A DNA stretch of 64,000 nt from assembly GCF_024347295.1 (NCBI RefSeq), contig NZ_AP025458.1, positions 2,356,001-2,420,000 of the forward strand, given 5' to 3'. The DNA is from Vibrio artabrorum (GTDB lineage Bacteria; Pseudomonadota; Gammaproteobacteria; Enterobacterales; Vibrionaceae). The notes below the pieces were generated by a model. The model was not told where the DNA came from. It saw only the letters and a list, made by a program, of their open reading frames with translations, and made no database searches. Position 1 is the first letter of the stretch; every line of letters begins with the position of its first letter. Below are positions 17,067 to 26,687 of the stretch, in pieces. The translations under genes and the position numbers were made by a program.

Positions 17067-17456
17067 CTCTGCCTATCAGTTTCTGATTAAGCAGTTCCCC
17101 AATAACAAAACACAGAATAGCAATGTAGCTCTTCCACGCCCATAAAGCTATGTTGGGTAAAAACAATGTAGCTCTTCCACGCCCATAAAGCTATGTTGGG
17201 TAAAAACAATGTTGGGCCAAAGCTACGTTACCCAACTCAGGCCTAAATACAATGACGTCTTCTAGGCCCCCGCAGGCAACCTTCATCGAGAAAAGAGAAA
17301 GCGTTTGAGGCTAGGATGCAAAATCAGGGTTGGCTATTTGGGAACAGAGGTCGAGAGAAGTTAACCATTATCGAGACAGATTACTAGCTTAAATGGTCTG
17401 ATAATTCCTAAAGCGAAACTGATATACTTGGCTCAAATAAATGGCGAGAACATCTC
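17067..17456. other. 390-nt intergenic stretch with repeats and no gene
   Basis: No frame of useful length is seen on either strand. The stretch holds the 43-bp tandem duplication (17121-17206) and a further inverted repeat: GTTGGGTAA at 17195-17203 pairs perfectly with TTACCCAAC at 17228-17236. The far end should hold the promoter of the VF530-type gene. The block could be a palindromic repetitive element. Confidence 0.6.
17121..17206. repeat. Exact 43-bp tandem duplication
   Basis: The unit starting CAATGTAGCTCTTCC at 17121 is repeated without change from 17164, with period 43. Each unit contains TAGCT and AGCTA that can pair, so each copy may fold as a hairpin. A diverged third start (CAATGTTGGG) follows at 17207. 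Confidence 0.9.
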
Positions 17457-17675
17457 ATGACACAAGACAATAATCCACTTCACGGTATCACTCTACAGAA
17501 GCTACTGACTGAATTGGTTGAACATTACGGTTGGGAAGAGTTGAGTTACATGGTGAACATCAACTGCTTTAAAAAAGACCCGAGCATTAAATCGAGCTTA
17601 AAGTTTTTGCGTAAAACAGACTGGGCTCGAGTGAAGGTTGAGTCGATTTACATTGAGCTAAAACAGAACTCTTAG
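17457..17675 (+). CDS. VF530-family (DUF2132) small protein
   Basis: 72 residues. The sequence [19 protein letters not shown] and the ending [13 protein letters not shown] match my recall of the VF530 family, named after a Vibrio fischeri protein of known fold with suggested DNA-binding potential. It is full length for the family. It converges on fusA2 across a shared bidirectional terminator. Cellular function is not established. Confidence 0.82.
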   Translation: MTQDNNPLHGITLQKLLTELVEHYGWEELSYMVNINCFKKDPSIKSSLKFLRKTDWARVKVESIYIELKQNS

Positions 17676-17701
17676 TCTTAGTCTTCCAAGCGCAAGATAA
17701 C

Positions 17702-17737
17702 AAAAAGCCCCGTAAGCTTTCACTTACGGGGCTTTTT
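17702..17737. terminator. Bidirectional intrinsic terminator
   Basis: Perfect 15-bp inverted repeat (17702-17716 with 17723-17737), 6-nt loop, A-run on the left and T-run on the right, so it can stop both the VF530-type gene and fusA2. Confidence 0.9.
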
Positions 17738-17759
17738 TAGTTAATTAGAAAAGAGCTAA

Positions 17760-19847
17760 TTACTTACCAGCTTCTTTATCTGCTTTAACTTTAGCAATCA
17801 CTTCGTCAGCAACGTTAGTTGGACATGGTGCGTATTGTGCAAATTCCATAGAGAATTGGCCACGACCAGAAGTGATAGTACGTAGGTGACCGATGTAACC
17901 AAACATTTCTGAAAGTGGTACGTCAGCTTTAATACGAACGCCAGTTACGCCAGCTTGTTGATCTTTGATCATGCCACGACGACGGTTAAGGTCACCGATA
18001 ACATCACCAACGTGATCTTCTGGAGTAAATACGTCAACATTCATGATTGGCTCAAGAAGTTGCGCGCCTGCTTTAGGCATAGATTGACGGAATGCACCTT
18101 TCGCTGCGATTTCAAATGCGATTGCAGATGAATCGACTGCGTGGAAACCACCATCGAAAAGTTCAACTTCAACGTCTAGCGTAGGGAAGCCAGCTAGTAC
18201 GCCGTTTTCCATCATGCCAGCAAAGCCTTTCTCAACTGCAGGCCAGAATTCTTTAGGAACGTTACCGCCCACAACAGAAGACTTAAATGTGAAGCCAGAA
18301 CCCGCTTCGCCTGGTTTGATACGGTAATCGATCTTACCGAATTGACCAGAACCACCAGATTGCTTCTTGTGCGTGTAGCTATCTTCAATTGCTTGAGTGA
18401 TAGTTTCACGGTAAGCAACTTGAGGAGCACCTACAGTTAGGTCAACGCCGTACGTACGCTTAAGGATATCTACCTTGATGTCTAGGTGAAGCTCACCCAT
18501 ACCTTTCAGGATAGTTTCGCCAGTCTCTTCGTCAGTCTCAACTTGGAAAGACGGATCTTCTGCAACCATTTTACCGATCGCGATACCCATTTTCTCAGAA
18601 CCGCCTTTATCTTTAGGAGATACAGCGATAGAGATTACTGGAGTTGGGAAAACCATTGGCTCTAGTGTCACTGGGTGCTTAGGATCACATAGAGTGTGAC
18701 CAGTTTGCACGTTCTTCATACCAACGATCGCAATGATATCGCCCGCTTGTGCGCTAGTGAGTTCGTTACGGTCATCAGCTTGCATCTCAACCATACGGCC
18801 AACACGTTCAGTCTTGCCAGTGAATGAGTTAAGAATTGTGTCACCTTTGTTCAATTTACCAGAGTAAATACGAACGAAAGTTAGAGCACCAAAACGGTCA
18901 TCCATGATTTTGAATGCAAGCGCTTTGAAAGTTTCATCAGTAGAAACGATAGCGTGCTCGCCAGTTTCTTCGCCAGCTTCGTCCATTAGAGGTTGAGGAT
19001 CAACTTCAGTTGGTGCTGGTAGGTAATCTACAACAGCATCAAGGATAAGTTGCATACCTTTGTTCTTGAACGCAGAACCACAGAATGTTGGGAAGAATGC
19101 GATATCACGAGTACCTTTACGGATACAACGCTTGATGTCTTCAATAGAAGGCTCTTCACCTTCCATGTAAGCTTCCATTAGATCATCGTCTTGCTCTACA
19201 GCAGTTTCGATTAACTCTTCGCGGTATTGCTCTACGTCATCAACCATGTCCGCTGGAACATCTGTGATTTCGTAGTTTTCAGGAAGACCAGTTTCATCCC
19301 AAACGTATGCTTTACGGCTTAGTAGGTCTACAACACCCACGAACTCGTCTTCACGGCCAATTGGTAGAACCATAACTAGAGGAGTAGCACCTAGAACGTT
19401 TTTAACTTGGTCAACAACGTTGTAGAAATCTGCACCCATACGGTCTAGTTTGTTAACGAAGATCAGACGAGATACTTCTGATTCGTTAGCGTAACGCCAG
19501 TTAGTTTCTGATTGTGGTTCAACACCACCAGAACCACAGAATACACCGATACCGCCATCAAGAACTTTAAGAGAACGGTATACTTCAACTGTGAAGTCAA
19601 CGTGTCCAGGAGTATCGATAACGTTTAGACGGTGATCGTTCCAAAAACAGCTTACAGCTGCTGATTGGATAGTAATACCGCGCTCAGCTTCCTGTTCCAT
19701 GAAGTCAGTCGTTGATTCGCCATCATGAACTTCACCAGTCTTGTGGATTTGACCAGTTAGCTTAAGGATACGCTCAGTGGTAGTTGTTTTACCCGCATCA
19801 ACGTGCGCGAAAATACCAATGTTTCTGTATTTCGATAAATCTGCCAT
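17760..19847 (-). CDS. fusA2: Elongation factor G, second paralogue
   Basis: 695 residues, full-length EF-G. The G domain shows [13 protein letters not shown] (G1), DTPGHVDF (G3) and NKLDRMGAD (G4); domains II-V follow in order to the C terminus. It is a translational GTPase for translocation or ribosome recycling. Vibrios carry a second EF-G here (V. cholerae VC2342) besides the str-operon copy; gene context (alone, next to radA) and the atypical residues after G1 ([20 protein letters not shown]) identify this as the paralogue. Codon use is strongly biased (GGT, GTA, CGT), suggesting high expression. Division of labour with FusA1 cannot be read from sequence. Confidence 0.93.
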   Translation of the reverse strand: MADLSKYRNIGIFAHVDAGKTTTTERILKLTGQIHKTGEVHDGESTTDFMEQEAERGITIQSAAVSCFWNDHRLNVIDTPGHVDFTVEVYRSLKVLDGGIGVFCGSGGVEPQSETNWRYANESEVSRLIFVNKLDRMGADFYNVVDQVKNVLGATPLVMVLPIGREDEFVGVVDLLSRKAYVWDETGLPENYEITDVPADMVDDVEQYREELIETAVEQDDDLMEAYMEGEEPSIEDIKRCIRKGTRDIAFFPTFCGSAFKNKGMQLILDAVVDYLPAPTEVDPQPLMDEAGEETGEHAIVSTDETFKALAFKIMDDRFGALTFVRIYSGKLNKGDTILNSFTGKTERVGRMVEMQADDRNELTSAQAGDIIAIVGMKNVQTGHTLCDPKHPVTLEPMVFPTPVISIAVSPKDKGGSEKMGIAIGKMVAEDPSFQVETDEETGETILKGMGELHLDIKVDILKRTYGVDLTVGAPQVAYRETITQAIEDSYTHKKQSGGSGQFGKIDYRIKPGEAGSGFTFKSSVVGGNVPKEFWPAVEKGFAGMMENGVLAGFPTLDVEVELFDGGFHAVDSSAIAFEIAAKGAFRQSMPKAGAQLLEPIMNVDVFTPEDHVGDVIGDLNRRRGMIKDQQAGVTGVRIKADVPLSEMFGYIGHLRTITSGRGQFSMEFAQYAPCPTNVADEVIAKVKADKEAGK

Positions 19848-20081
19848 TGTCTTACTCTGTTAATAGGATATAAAATGCGCGCAGAGTATATCACAATCTG
19901 TGAGGACTGATAGCTTTGCATGCATTTGGGACTAAAAAACTTTGCCTTTTCGTAATGAAAACGAAAAAACACTCTATAAAAACAATCTAAATGATTGTTA
20001 GGTTTAGTGCTAACCTAAAGCGTAATGAGCGTTCAAGTTAGACTGATTTTCTGCTGTATAGAGTAGCTGAAGTGCACTCAA

Positions 20082-21461
20082 TTACAACTCATCAAAAGCA
20101 TTAATTGCCTCTGACAATTTTTTAACTCCATGAATTTGCATTCCAGGGATTCCTCCCTTGGGCATGTTCGCAGCTGGCACTATCGCCCGCTTAAAACCAT
20201 GCTTAAACGCTTCATTCAAGCGCTCTTGTCCACTCGGCACAGGTCGAATCTCACCGGCGAGGCCTACTTCACCAAACACCACCACATCTTTAGGTAATGC
20301 TCGGTCTCTAAAGCTAGAAAGTAACGCTATCACTAATGCGAGATCGGCACTGGTTTCGGTTACTTTAACACCACCGACGACATTCACAAACACATCTTGG
20401 TCAGCCATTTGTAAGCCGCCATGTTTATGCAGCACCGCTAATAACAGTGAAAGCCTGTTTTGCTCTAGACCAACAGCAACACGACGTGGATTAGCTAGCT
20501 GGGAATAGTCCACCAGCGCTTGAATTTCAACAAGAAGTGGACGCGTCCCTTCCCAAACCACCATCACTGAACTGCCTGAGGTTTCTTCTTCACCGCGAGA
20601 CAAGAAAATAGCCGATGGGTTGCTGACTTCTTTCAGGCCTTGGCCTGTCATTGCAAACACACCCAACTCATTGACTGCACCAAAACGGTTCTTGTGACTG
20701 CGCAGCGTTCTAAAGCGGCTATCGGTTCCGCCATCTAACAGCACGGAACAGTCAATAATGTGCTCAAGCACTTTGGGCCCCGCTAAAGTGCCGTCTTTAG
20801 TTACGTGTCCAACTAAGAACACTGCAACGTTGTTTTGCTTAGCGTAACGAGTCAGTGCTGTTGCAGACTCACGAACTTGGGCTACGCTGCCTGGCGATGA
20901 TTGAACATCAGCGACATGCATCACTTGGATCGAGTCGATAACCATGATCTTCGGCTGTTCTCTTTCTGCTATCTGACAGATTTTATCGACATTGGTTTCA
21001 GAGAGCATTTTCAAATGATCTTTTGGCAAGCCCAATCGAGAGGCGCGCATCGCAACCTGCTGAAGAGACTCTTCCCCGGTAACATAAAGTGTCGGCAACT
21101 GAGAAGAGAGTTGGCACATAGTTTGTAATAACAGTGTTGACTTACCTGCCCCAGGGTTACCACCAATCAGAATCGCGGCACCAGGTACGACCCCCCCACC
21201 TAAAACGCGATCGAGCTCTTTGAAGCCACTACTGAAGCGTGGAACTTCTTGTAAATCGATTTCAGATAAGGTTTGAACGGATGATTCATTTGTACCGCCA
21301 GCGTAGCCAGATAGTCTTTCATTACGTGCAACCTGAGGTGAAGCGGCCAATCTAACTTCTGTAATTGTGTTCCAAGCCCCACATGCATTACACTGCCCCT
21401 GCCAACGAGGGAAATCAGCACCACAGTCATTACACACATAAGCTCGTTTTGCCTTCGCCAT
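20082..21461 (-). CDS. radA: RadA/Sms, DNA recombination and branch-migration ATPase
   Basis: 459 residues. It has an N-terminal zinc finger with CNDCGADFPRWQGQCNACG (residues 10-28), a RecA-like core with Walker A GGNPGAGKST near 100, the RadA signature KNRFG near 252, and a C-terminal Lon-protease-like domain (GEVGLAGEIRPVPSGQER) without the protease catalytic role. It promotes branch migration in recombinational repair. Like E. coli, radA lies close to serB, but here plzC is inserted between them. Confidence 0.95.
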   Translation of the reverse strand: MAKAKRAYVCNDCGADFPRWQGQCNACGAWNTITEVRLAASPQVARNERLSGYAGGTNESSVQTLSEIDLQEVPRFSSGFKELDRVLGGGVVPGAAILIGGNPGAGKSTLLLQTMCQLSSQLPTLYVTGEESLQQVAMRASRLGLPKDHLKMLSETNVDKICQIAEREQPKIMVIDSIQVMHVADVQSSPGSVAQVRESATALTRYAKQNNVAVFLVGHVTKDGTLAGPKVLEHIIDCSVLLDGGTDSRFRTLRSHKNRFGAVNELGVFAMTGQGLKEVSNPSAIFLSRGEEETSGSSVMVVWEGTRPLLVEIQALVDYSQLANPRRVAVGLEQNRLSLLLAVLHKHGGLQMADQDVFVNVVGGVKVTETSADLALVIALLSSFRDRALPKDVVVFGEVGLAGEIRPVPSGQERLNEAFKHGFKRAIVPAANMPKGGIPGMQIHGVKKLSEAINAFDEL

Positions 21462-21584
21462 AAAACCTCTATAATTTGCTTGGTAACCAGTAATATTGCT
21501 ATTCTGTGACCTTGTTGACCGTATGCACGAAAATATACATTGCAGTCGGGTCTTGAATGCCTAAAGATCAAGCACAATAAGCCG

Positions 21585-21608
21585 ATAGCAATATAGCAAT
21601 ATAGCAAT
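21585..21608. repeat. Three tandem copies of ATAGCAAT
   Basis: Three exact 8-bp units in the 176-nt divergent region between radA and plzC, ending 29 nt before the plzC start. A simple-sequence repeat in a promoter region can vary in copy number by slippage. Confidence 0.8.
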
Positions 21609-21637
21609 AATGCACCGTCCATTCTAACAAGAAAAGT

Positions 21638-23986
21638 ATGCAGCAATCTGAAATCCTATCTGTAGCAGAACGACTTATTCCGGCCTACCACGCCGAAGAT
21701 TTCGAATTCCTTCTTTCGCAAATGACAGAAGGCGAATCGCCATCTCTGAAGCTACTCGTTAAAATGGAACTGAATCGTATCATGGCTCCATGCACAAAGA
21801 GCATTGATTTACGTGGGCGTATTGATAATGAGTGTCATCAATTCACGTTAGATGGCCGTAAACACTGGCTCGATGACATCGCTTTGAACGCCTATCAGCG
21901 TGGCACAAAAAAATTTAAAGGATATACCGAAGGCGCATGGGAAATGGTCATGACGCCACGCACGCAGCCACTTCGCAATATTGTGAACACCGCCTCTAAA
22001 AACACTCCCGAGATAACCGATGCGAATAGCCCATATGAAGCCGAGGCGATTAACTTAGGGTATGACTTAAAACGTAAAGAAAACAGGCTCAAGATCAGCT
22101 CACAGGTTGAGATGACAACATCTAAAGGTCAAGACTTGCATGGTGTAACGATTGATATCTCGCCATCGGGTGCAAAATTCAAAGTACCGAGCACTTTTCG
22201 CTATAGCCTCGGTGAAATCATCTCGGTCAAATTCACAGAGCTGGTTGAAAAATCGCGAGAAAACGACGTCGATAAAGCGATTGACTACCGCATTCTAGGC
22301 ATTGATGAATCTTATGAGAACGACGCCGTCAAATTTTTAAGAACCATCAAAGTAAGCGATACGAATGTTGTCGCGCGCTTAATTAATGAGTCTTTAAATA
22401 GCTCAAGTAAGAAAACTAGCCATGAAAATCAAGATAGGATTATGCGTACCCGTACTCGAGGTATTGAGCACACCTACCTAAAACACACCTGTAATCTGCC
22501 GCTTTTTTTCAATGGCAGCGAACTCAAGCTTGCCCTGCTCACCGATAACAACCATCCGTTATGGCAATATTGGCACGATGAACGAAACCAGCAAGCTCTG
22601 GGGACACTCTTCAACGAAAAAAGAATGAATTTACTGGCTAAGCCCGGGGTCAAGGGAACCAGTAACGTTATCTACTCTTTTACTCACGAACACCAGAATA
22701 AGACCTTGTTCTACTCAATGATGTTACCAGAGGCTTCTCGTGAACAAAGGCAATTGTTCTGGCATATCGGAGGGAAACGTAAAAGTTGGAAAGCGTTTAA
22801 GTTCTCGGTTTTCGAGCTTTCAGGTGACGAACGACAAGCCTTAGCGTTACATTCAGAGATGTTAAAGCAAAGCTCTGAACCACTGACTCATTGCTGTATC
22901 TTGCAAGAAATCGGCGATCATGAAAGTGCCGCTGATTATCTATTGAGTGAAAAGCCTCGTATTCCAAGCAGCGAACTGAATCAGTTCCGTCACTCACGTG
23001 CCGTTATTGGCAATATCCAAAGCCTCTACTTTGATGCCCAAACTCGTCGCAAGGAGCCGAGGTACCAATTTAAGTCTCCGCTTCAACTGACTTCGCAAAA
23101 TGACGTCACTGTGGACGGATACACCTTAGATATCTCGAAACGCGGACTCAGTATTGCTCTTGAACAACCCATGGTATTCAAGATCGACGACCCGGTATCA
23201 GTGAACTTTAATGAGCTGCAACTCTATGACAGAAGCTTGCCATTAAGCACCGTGCCTTATCGAGTTATTCGTGTGAGCCCAAATGGTCGCAATGTACAAT
23301 TGGCCATCACTGAGAACGCGAAGACAATGCGCACCATCTCATTTCTCAAGGGACTGATTGATCAGAACCAAAACAAACTGATTAAAAAGAAAGAAATACT
23401 GCCAACGCATTCGCTTCTTGAATCACTGCATAATATTTTACTGAGTAAGATGGTCAGCACTCCAATATTCATCGATAAGCCAAGCTCAACATTACGCTGT
23501 AAGATCATTGGTGTGAACTTCCCATTAAATAAGCATCTCGCATTACTGGCTAAGCTTGGACACAACCAAAAATTCTCACTCGAGCCTATTTTTAAAGGGC
23601 ACTCTAACTCGTTGTTAGCTGAGCCATTGAAAAAAATTGCAGGTGCAAAGCCTAAACACCACGATGTCTATATTGCTGCGGTTCAGTTTGGCGACAAAAT
23701 CCAATCAGTACACACAAAACTGGTCAAAGAATTCACGTCGACAAAAGAACGCATCTTATTCATCAAAAAGGCGCAACAACTCGGTGACATATACGTGTTA
23801 CGAGTCACCACTGCCCCTATTTTTAACCCACTAACGAGCTTATTCCAGTCCGATTTAGAAGAGCTGTCTCGAATAAGCATGCACAAAGCGAAGAAACTAG
23901 AAAGTGAGGTTACCGCTTTTGTTGGCTATGGTGAGTTAGATGACATTACTGATGAAGTCTTGATTCGACTAGAACTTACGCACTAG
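21638..23986 (+). CDS. plzC: PilZ-domain protein PlzC
   Basis: 782 residues, corresponding by position and size to V. cholerae VC2344 (PlzC). Two PilZ-type c-di-GMP-binding motifs are visible: LKRKENRLKI with DISPSGAKF (about residues 149-185) and RRKEPRYQF with DISKRGLSI (about 470-510). Both keep the RxxxR and DxSxxG pattern, so both could bind c-di-GMP. The regions before, between and after show no other domain I recognise and no membrane segment. It is divergent from radA and followed by its own terminator. In V. cholerae, PilZ proteins affect motility, biofilm and virulence; the specific role of PlzC is not clear. Confidence 0.9.
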   Translation: MQQSEILSVAERLIPAYHAEDFEFLLSQMTEGESPSLKLLVKMELNRIMAPCTKSIDLRGRIDNECHQFTLDGRKHWLDDIALNAYQRGTKKFKGYTEGAWEMVMTPRTQPLRNIVNTASKNTPEITDANSPYEAEAINLGYDLKRKENRLKISSQVEMTTSKGQDLHGVTIDISPSGAKFKVPSTFRYSLGEIISVKFTELVEKSRENDVDKAIDYRILGIDESYENDAVKFLRTIKVSDTNVVARLINESLNSSSKKTSHENQDRIMRTRTRGIEHTYLKHTCNLPLFFNGSELKLALLTDNNHPLWQYWHDERNQQALGTLFNEKRMNLLAKPGVKGTSNVIYSFTHEHQNKTLFYSMMLPEASREQRQLFWHIGGKRKSWKAFKFSVFELSGDERQALALHSEMLKQSSEPLTHCCILQEIGDHESAADYLLSEKPRIPSSELNQFRHSRAVIGNIQSLYFDAQTRRKEPRYQFKSPLQLTSQNDVTVDGYTLDISKRGLSIALEQPMVFKIDDPVSVNFNELQLYDRSLPLSTVPYRVIRVSPNGRNVQLAITENAKTMRTISFLKGLIDQNQNKLIKKKEILPTHSLLESLHNILLSKMVSTPIFIDKPSSTLRCKIIGVNFPLNKHLALLAKLGHNQKFSLEPIFKGHSNSLLAEPLKKIAGAKPKHHDVYIAAVQFGDKIQSVHTKLVKEFTSTKERILFIKKAQQLGDIYVLRVTTAPIFNPLTSLFQSDLEELSRISMHKAKKLESEVTAFVGYGELDDITDEVLIRLELTH

Positions 23987-24020
23987 ATAACGCTTGCGAG
24001 ATGCTGGATTAAACAAGAGA

Positions 24021-24047
24021 AAAAGCAGGCTGATGACCTGCTTTTTT
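24021..24047 (+). terminator. Intrinsic terminator after plzC
   Basis: Perfect 9-bp stem (24021-24029 with 24037-24045), loop CTGATGA, then a T-run. Confidence 0.88.
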
Positions 24048-24106
24048 GTCTAATTATCTGTCTATTTATGGCACATGAGTGACGAATAACGTTATCGAGA
24101 AAAGAG

Positions 24107-25087
24107 TTAAGGTTTCGCTTGCCAGCTGATTTTTTGCTGCTTAGCTAATACGCCAGATAAAATACACAGCACCCCGCCCAAGCCTGCATAGCGCACAGCG
24201 GTTTGAGCTTGCTGCTCAACTTTCGGTTTCGCATGATAGGCAATGCCTAGGCCCGCTGCTCCCATCATAACTAAATCATTCGCCCCATCCCCCACAGCAA
24301 TCGTATTGTGCAATTCCAGCTCATACTCGTCAGCCAGTTCAACTAATATATCGGCCTTAGTTTGCGCTGAAACCACATCACCTAACACTTCACCGGTCAA
24401 TTTACCATCAACAATCTCTAACGTGTTTGACTGAGCATGGTCAAGATTAAGCGTATCCTTTAAGTAATCTGAAAAATACGTAAAACCACCAGATGCGATC
24501 GCAGTCTTCCAACCTAGCTTATTCAATGTATTAACCAGTTCAACTAAGTCTGGCATAAATGTCAGAGATTGACGTACTTGTTCTAGAATCGCTTCATCAG
24601 CACCTTTAAGTGCACCGACTCGCTGACGCAGGCTCTGTTCGAAATCAAGCTCGCCTTGCATTGCGCGCTCAGTAATATCAGAAACGAGCTCTCCGACACC
24701 TGCTCGCTTGGCTATCTCATCGATACACTCAATTTGAATCGCTGTAGAATCCATATCCATCACAATCAAACCGGGTTTGGATAAGTCTGGGACCTCGCTA
24801 AGGCAAGCATAATCAAGCTTCAATGCTTGTAAAATTTCTTCATGAGCAGGGGTTAAACTCCCTGACATCAACGCCACTTCATAATGCCCCACTTTCCATG
24901 TTTCTAAAATGGTCGTGTAAGTACCAGTAAAAAAGTCGATATCATCAAAAAATTGTGGGGATAGGTACTCCGCGAATACAATCCAGTTGGCTTTGGCCTT
25001 CGCGAGTTGAGAAGCGAAACGCGTCTCGGGGAGTCGAGTAAGTAATGTGGTGTGCCTTTTAATTGGCAGGTATTTCTGAGCGTCCAT
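24107..25087 (-). CDS. serB: Phosphoserine phosphatase SerB
   Basis: 326 residues, HAD-superfamily phosphatase for the last step of serine synthesis. The nucleophile motif VMDMDSTAIQIECIDEIA has Asp111 and Asp113; motif II is IASGGFTYF and motif III/IV GDGANDLVMMGAAG. The first 100 residues are the variable N-terminal extension typical of enterobacterial and vibrio SerB. It is divergent from the YtjB/AhpA gene, as ytjB and serB are in E. coli. Confidence 0.95.
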   Translation of the reverse strand: MDAQKYLPIKRHTTLLTRLPETRFASQLAKAKANWIVFAEYLSPQFFDDIDFFTGTYTTILETWKVGHYEVALMSGSLTPAHEEILQALKLDYACLSEVPDLSKPGLIVMDMDSTAIQIECIDEIAKRAGVGELVSDITERAMQGELDFEQSLRQRVGALKGADEAILEQVRQSLTFMPDLVELVNTLNKLGWKTAIASGGFTYFSDYLKDTLNLDHAQSNTLEIVDGKLTGEVLGDVVSAQTKADILVELADEYELELHNTIAVGDGANDLVMMGAAGLGIAYHAKPKVEQQAQTAVRYAGLGGVLCILSGVLAKQQKISWQAKP

Positions 25088-25196
25088 GTGTATGATTCCT
25101 AATTAACTATACTAAACGTTAACCTATTGCAATTTGAAAACGCAAGTCTCAATATGTCTTAATCATAACATTTGTTTATTTCAGGCTTCATGAAAC

Positions 25197-25808
25197 ATGA
25201 ATGAATCATTGTTCTCAATACGTAACGCTTTACGAATGTTAGCCCTCATTTTGTTGGCTACCATGTTCGTTGTAACGATTAAAAATACCGTCGTGATCAG
25301 TAAAGGTAACGAAAAAATTCAAGCCAAGCAGCTCGAAACGTTAACTAAGGTTTTGATATCTCAAGCCTCCCTTTCTGCTAGTAAGATGATCACGCAACAA
25401 GACCAAGAACGATTACTTGACCTGACGAATCAGCTTTCGAAAGACCGACTGGTATTTGATGCCACGATATATGATGCAGAGGGTATTCGACTGGCTTCAA
25501 GCGAAAAAGCACTATCAGTACGCGAAGTACTTGGCTTAGATACACCACTTTCAACAGCAAGTATCGGAAGGCAACAGTTAGTTGAGCCGGTTTATTCACC
25601 CGAAAACACAATCATCGGTTTTATTCGAGTAACTTTTGAAACGGGAAAAGTAACGGCAATATCGGATCACCACTACCGCAAAAGTGATCGTTACATGATA
25701 GGAATGGTCTTAATGGGCTTCATCAGCGGGGCTCTGTGCGTATTGCTTATTCGAAAAAAACAAACTAAATCCGGTGAGAACTTACTGTTGAAAAATGTAA
25801 GCTCATAA
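25197..25808 (+). CDS. ytjB: YtjB/AhpA-family membrane protein
   Basis: 203 residues. An N-terminal membrane helix (residues 12-32), a roughly 130-residue periplasmic region, and a second helix near 165-187 followed by a short basic tail. This is the topology of the SMP/YtjB (AhpA) family, linked to serB in both E. coli and Vibrio. The periplasmic part (LDLTNQLSKDRLVFDATIYD) resembles a small sensor-like fold. Function is poorly known. Confidence 0.82.
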   Translation: MNESLFSIRNALRMLALILLATMFVVTIKNTVVISKGNEKIQAKQLETLTKVLISQASLSASKMITQQDQERLLDLTNQLSKDRLVFDATIYDAEGIRLASSEKALSVREVLGLDTPLSTASIGRQQLVEPVYSPENTIIGFIRVTFETGKVTAISDHHYRKSDRYMIGMVLMGFISGALCVLLIRKKQTKSGENLLLKNVSS

Positions 25809-25831
25809 CAACTCAGCTTCAAAGATCCAAT

Positions 25832-25868
25832 AAAAAGCCCCGACGCTCAGGCAGCAACGGGGCTTTTT
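25832..25868. terminator. Bidirectional terminator between ytjB and deoD
   Basis: AAAAAGCCCC (25832-25841) pairs with GGGGCTTTTT (25859-25868) around a 17-nt loop. It serves convergent genes on both sides. Confidence 0.85.
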
Positions 25869-25905
25869 GTTATCTGCTAACTTATCAAACTAAGACAAAC
25901 AAATA

Positions 25906-26625
25906 TTATTCTTGGTCACCAAGTAACACCGAGTCTAGTGCGATAACCATCATGTCGTTGAAAGTCGTTTGACGTTCATCTGATGTGGTTTGCTCACCGG
26001 TTTTGATATGATCAGAAACCGTACAAATAGTCAGAGCTTTTGCACCATATTCAGCACAAACTCCGTAGATACCTGCCGCTTCCATCTCTACACCAACAAT
26101 GCCGTATTTATCCATCACTTCAAACATTTCAGGATCGGGCGTATAAAACAACTCCGCCGAGAACAGGTTACCGACTTTCACGTCGACACCGCGCGCTTTG
26201 GCTGCATCTTCTGCCGCTCGCACCATTTTGTAATCCGCAATTGCCGCAAAGTCATGACCTTTAAAACGAATACGGTTTACTTTTGAATCCGTGCATGCGC
26301 CCATACCGATCACCACATCACGCACTTTAATATCTTCACTCACTGCACCACAACTGCCCACACGGATGATCTTTTTTACACCAAAGTCTTTGATCAATTC
26401 AGTCGTGTAAATCGAACAAGATGGAATGCCCATACCATGTCCCATGACCGAAACCTTACGACCTTTGTACGACCCCGTGTAACCAAACATGTTGCGAACG
26501 TCGCACACTTGAACCACATCTTCTAAGAAGGTTTCAGCGATGTATTTAGCACGTAGCGGGTCGCCTGGCATGAGAACTACGTCAGCGAAATCACCCATTT
26601 CAGCATTAATATGTGGAGTAGCCAT
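25906..26625 (-). CDS. deoD: Purine nucleoside phosphorylase DeoD
   Basis: 239 residues from ATG 26625 ([20 protein letters not shown]), the usual DeoD N terminus. Family motifs are [30 protein letters not shown] and [12 protein letters not shown]. It is a hexameric cytosolic enzyme splitting purine (deoxy)nucleosides with phosphate into base and (deoxy)ribose-1-phosphate. It is the last gene of deoCABD, after an intercistronic hairpin. Confidence 0.95.
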   Translation of the reverse strand: MATPHINAEMGDFADVVLMPGDPLRAKYIAETFLEDVVQVCDVRNMFGYTGSYKGRKVSVMGHGMGIPSCSIYTTELIKDFGVKKIIRVGSCGAVSEDIKVRDVVIGMGACTDSKVNRIRFKGHDFAAIADYKMVRAAEDAAKARGVDVKVGNLFSAELFYTPDPEMFEVMDKYGIVGVEMEAAGIYGVCAEYGAKALTICTVSDHIKTGEQTTSDERQTTFNDMMVIALDSVLLGDQE

Positions 26626-26658
26626 TGAAAATATCCTTAATCTCAAAACAAAAAATCA

Positions 26659-26678
26659 GAGAGAGGTTCCCCTCTCTC
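26659..26678 (-). terminator. Hairpin between deoB and deoD
   Basis: Perfect 8-bp stem GAGAGAGG/CCTCTCTC with loop TTCC; in the minus direction it is followed by TGATTTTTT. It is a weak or partial terminator, or an mRNA-stabilising structure, inside the deo operon. Confidence 0.65.
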
Positions 26679-26687
26679 AGTTAACTA

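Noticed and set aside
17121..17206. Tandem repeat considered as a CRISPR array
   Set aside because: The two 43-bp units are directly adjacent with no spacers and no cas genes are present.
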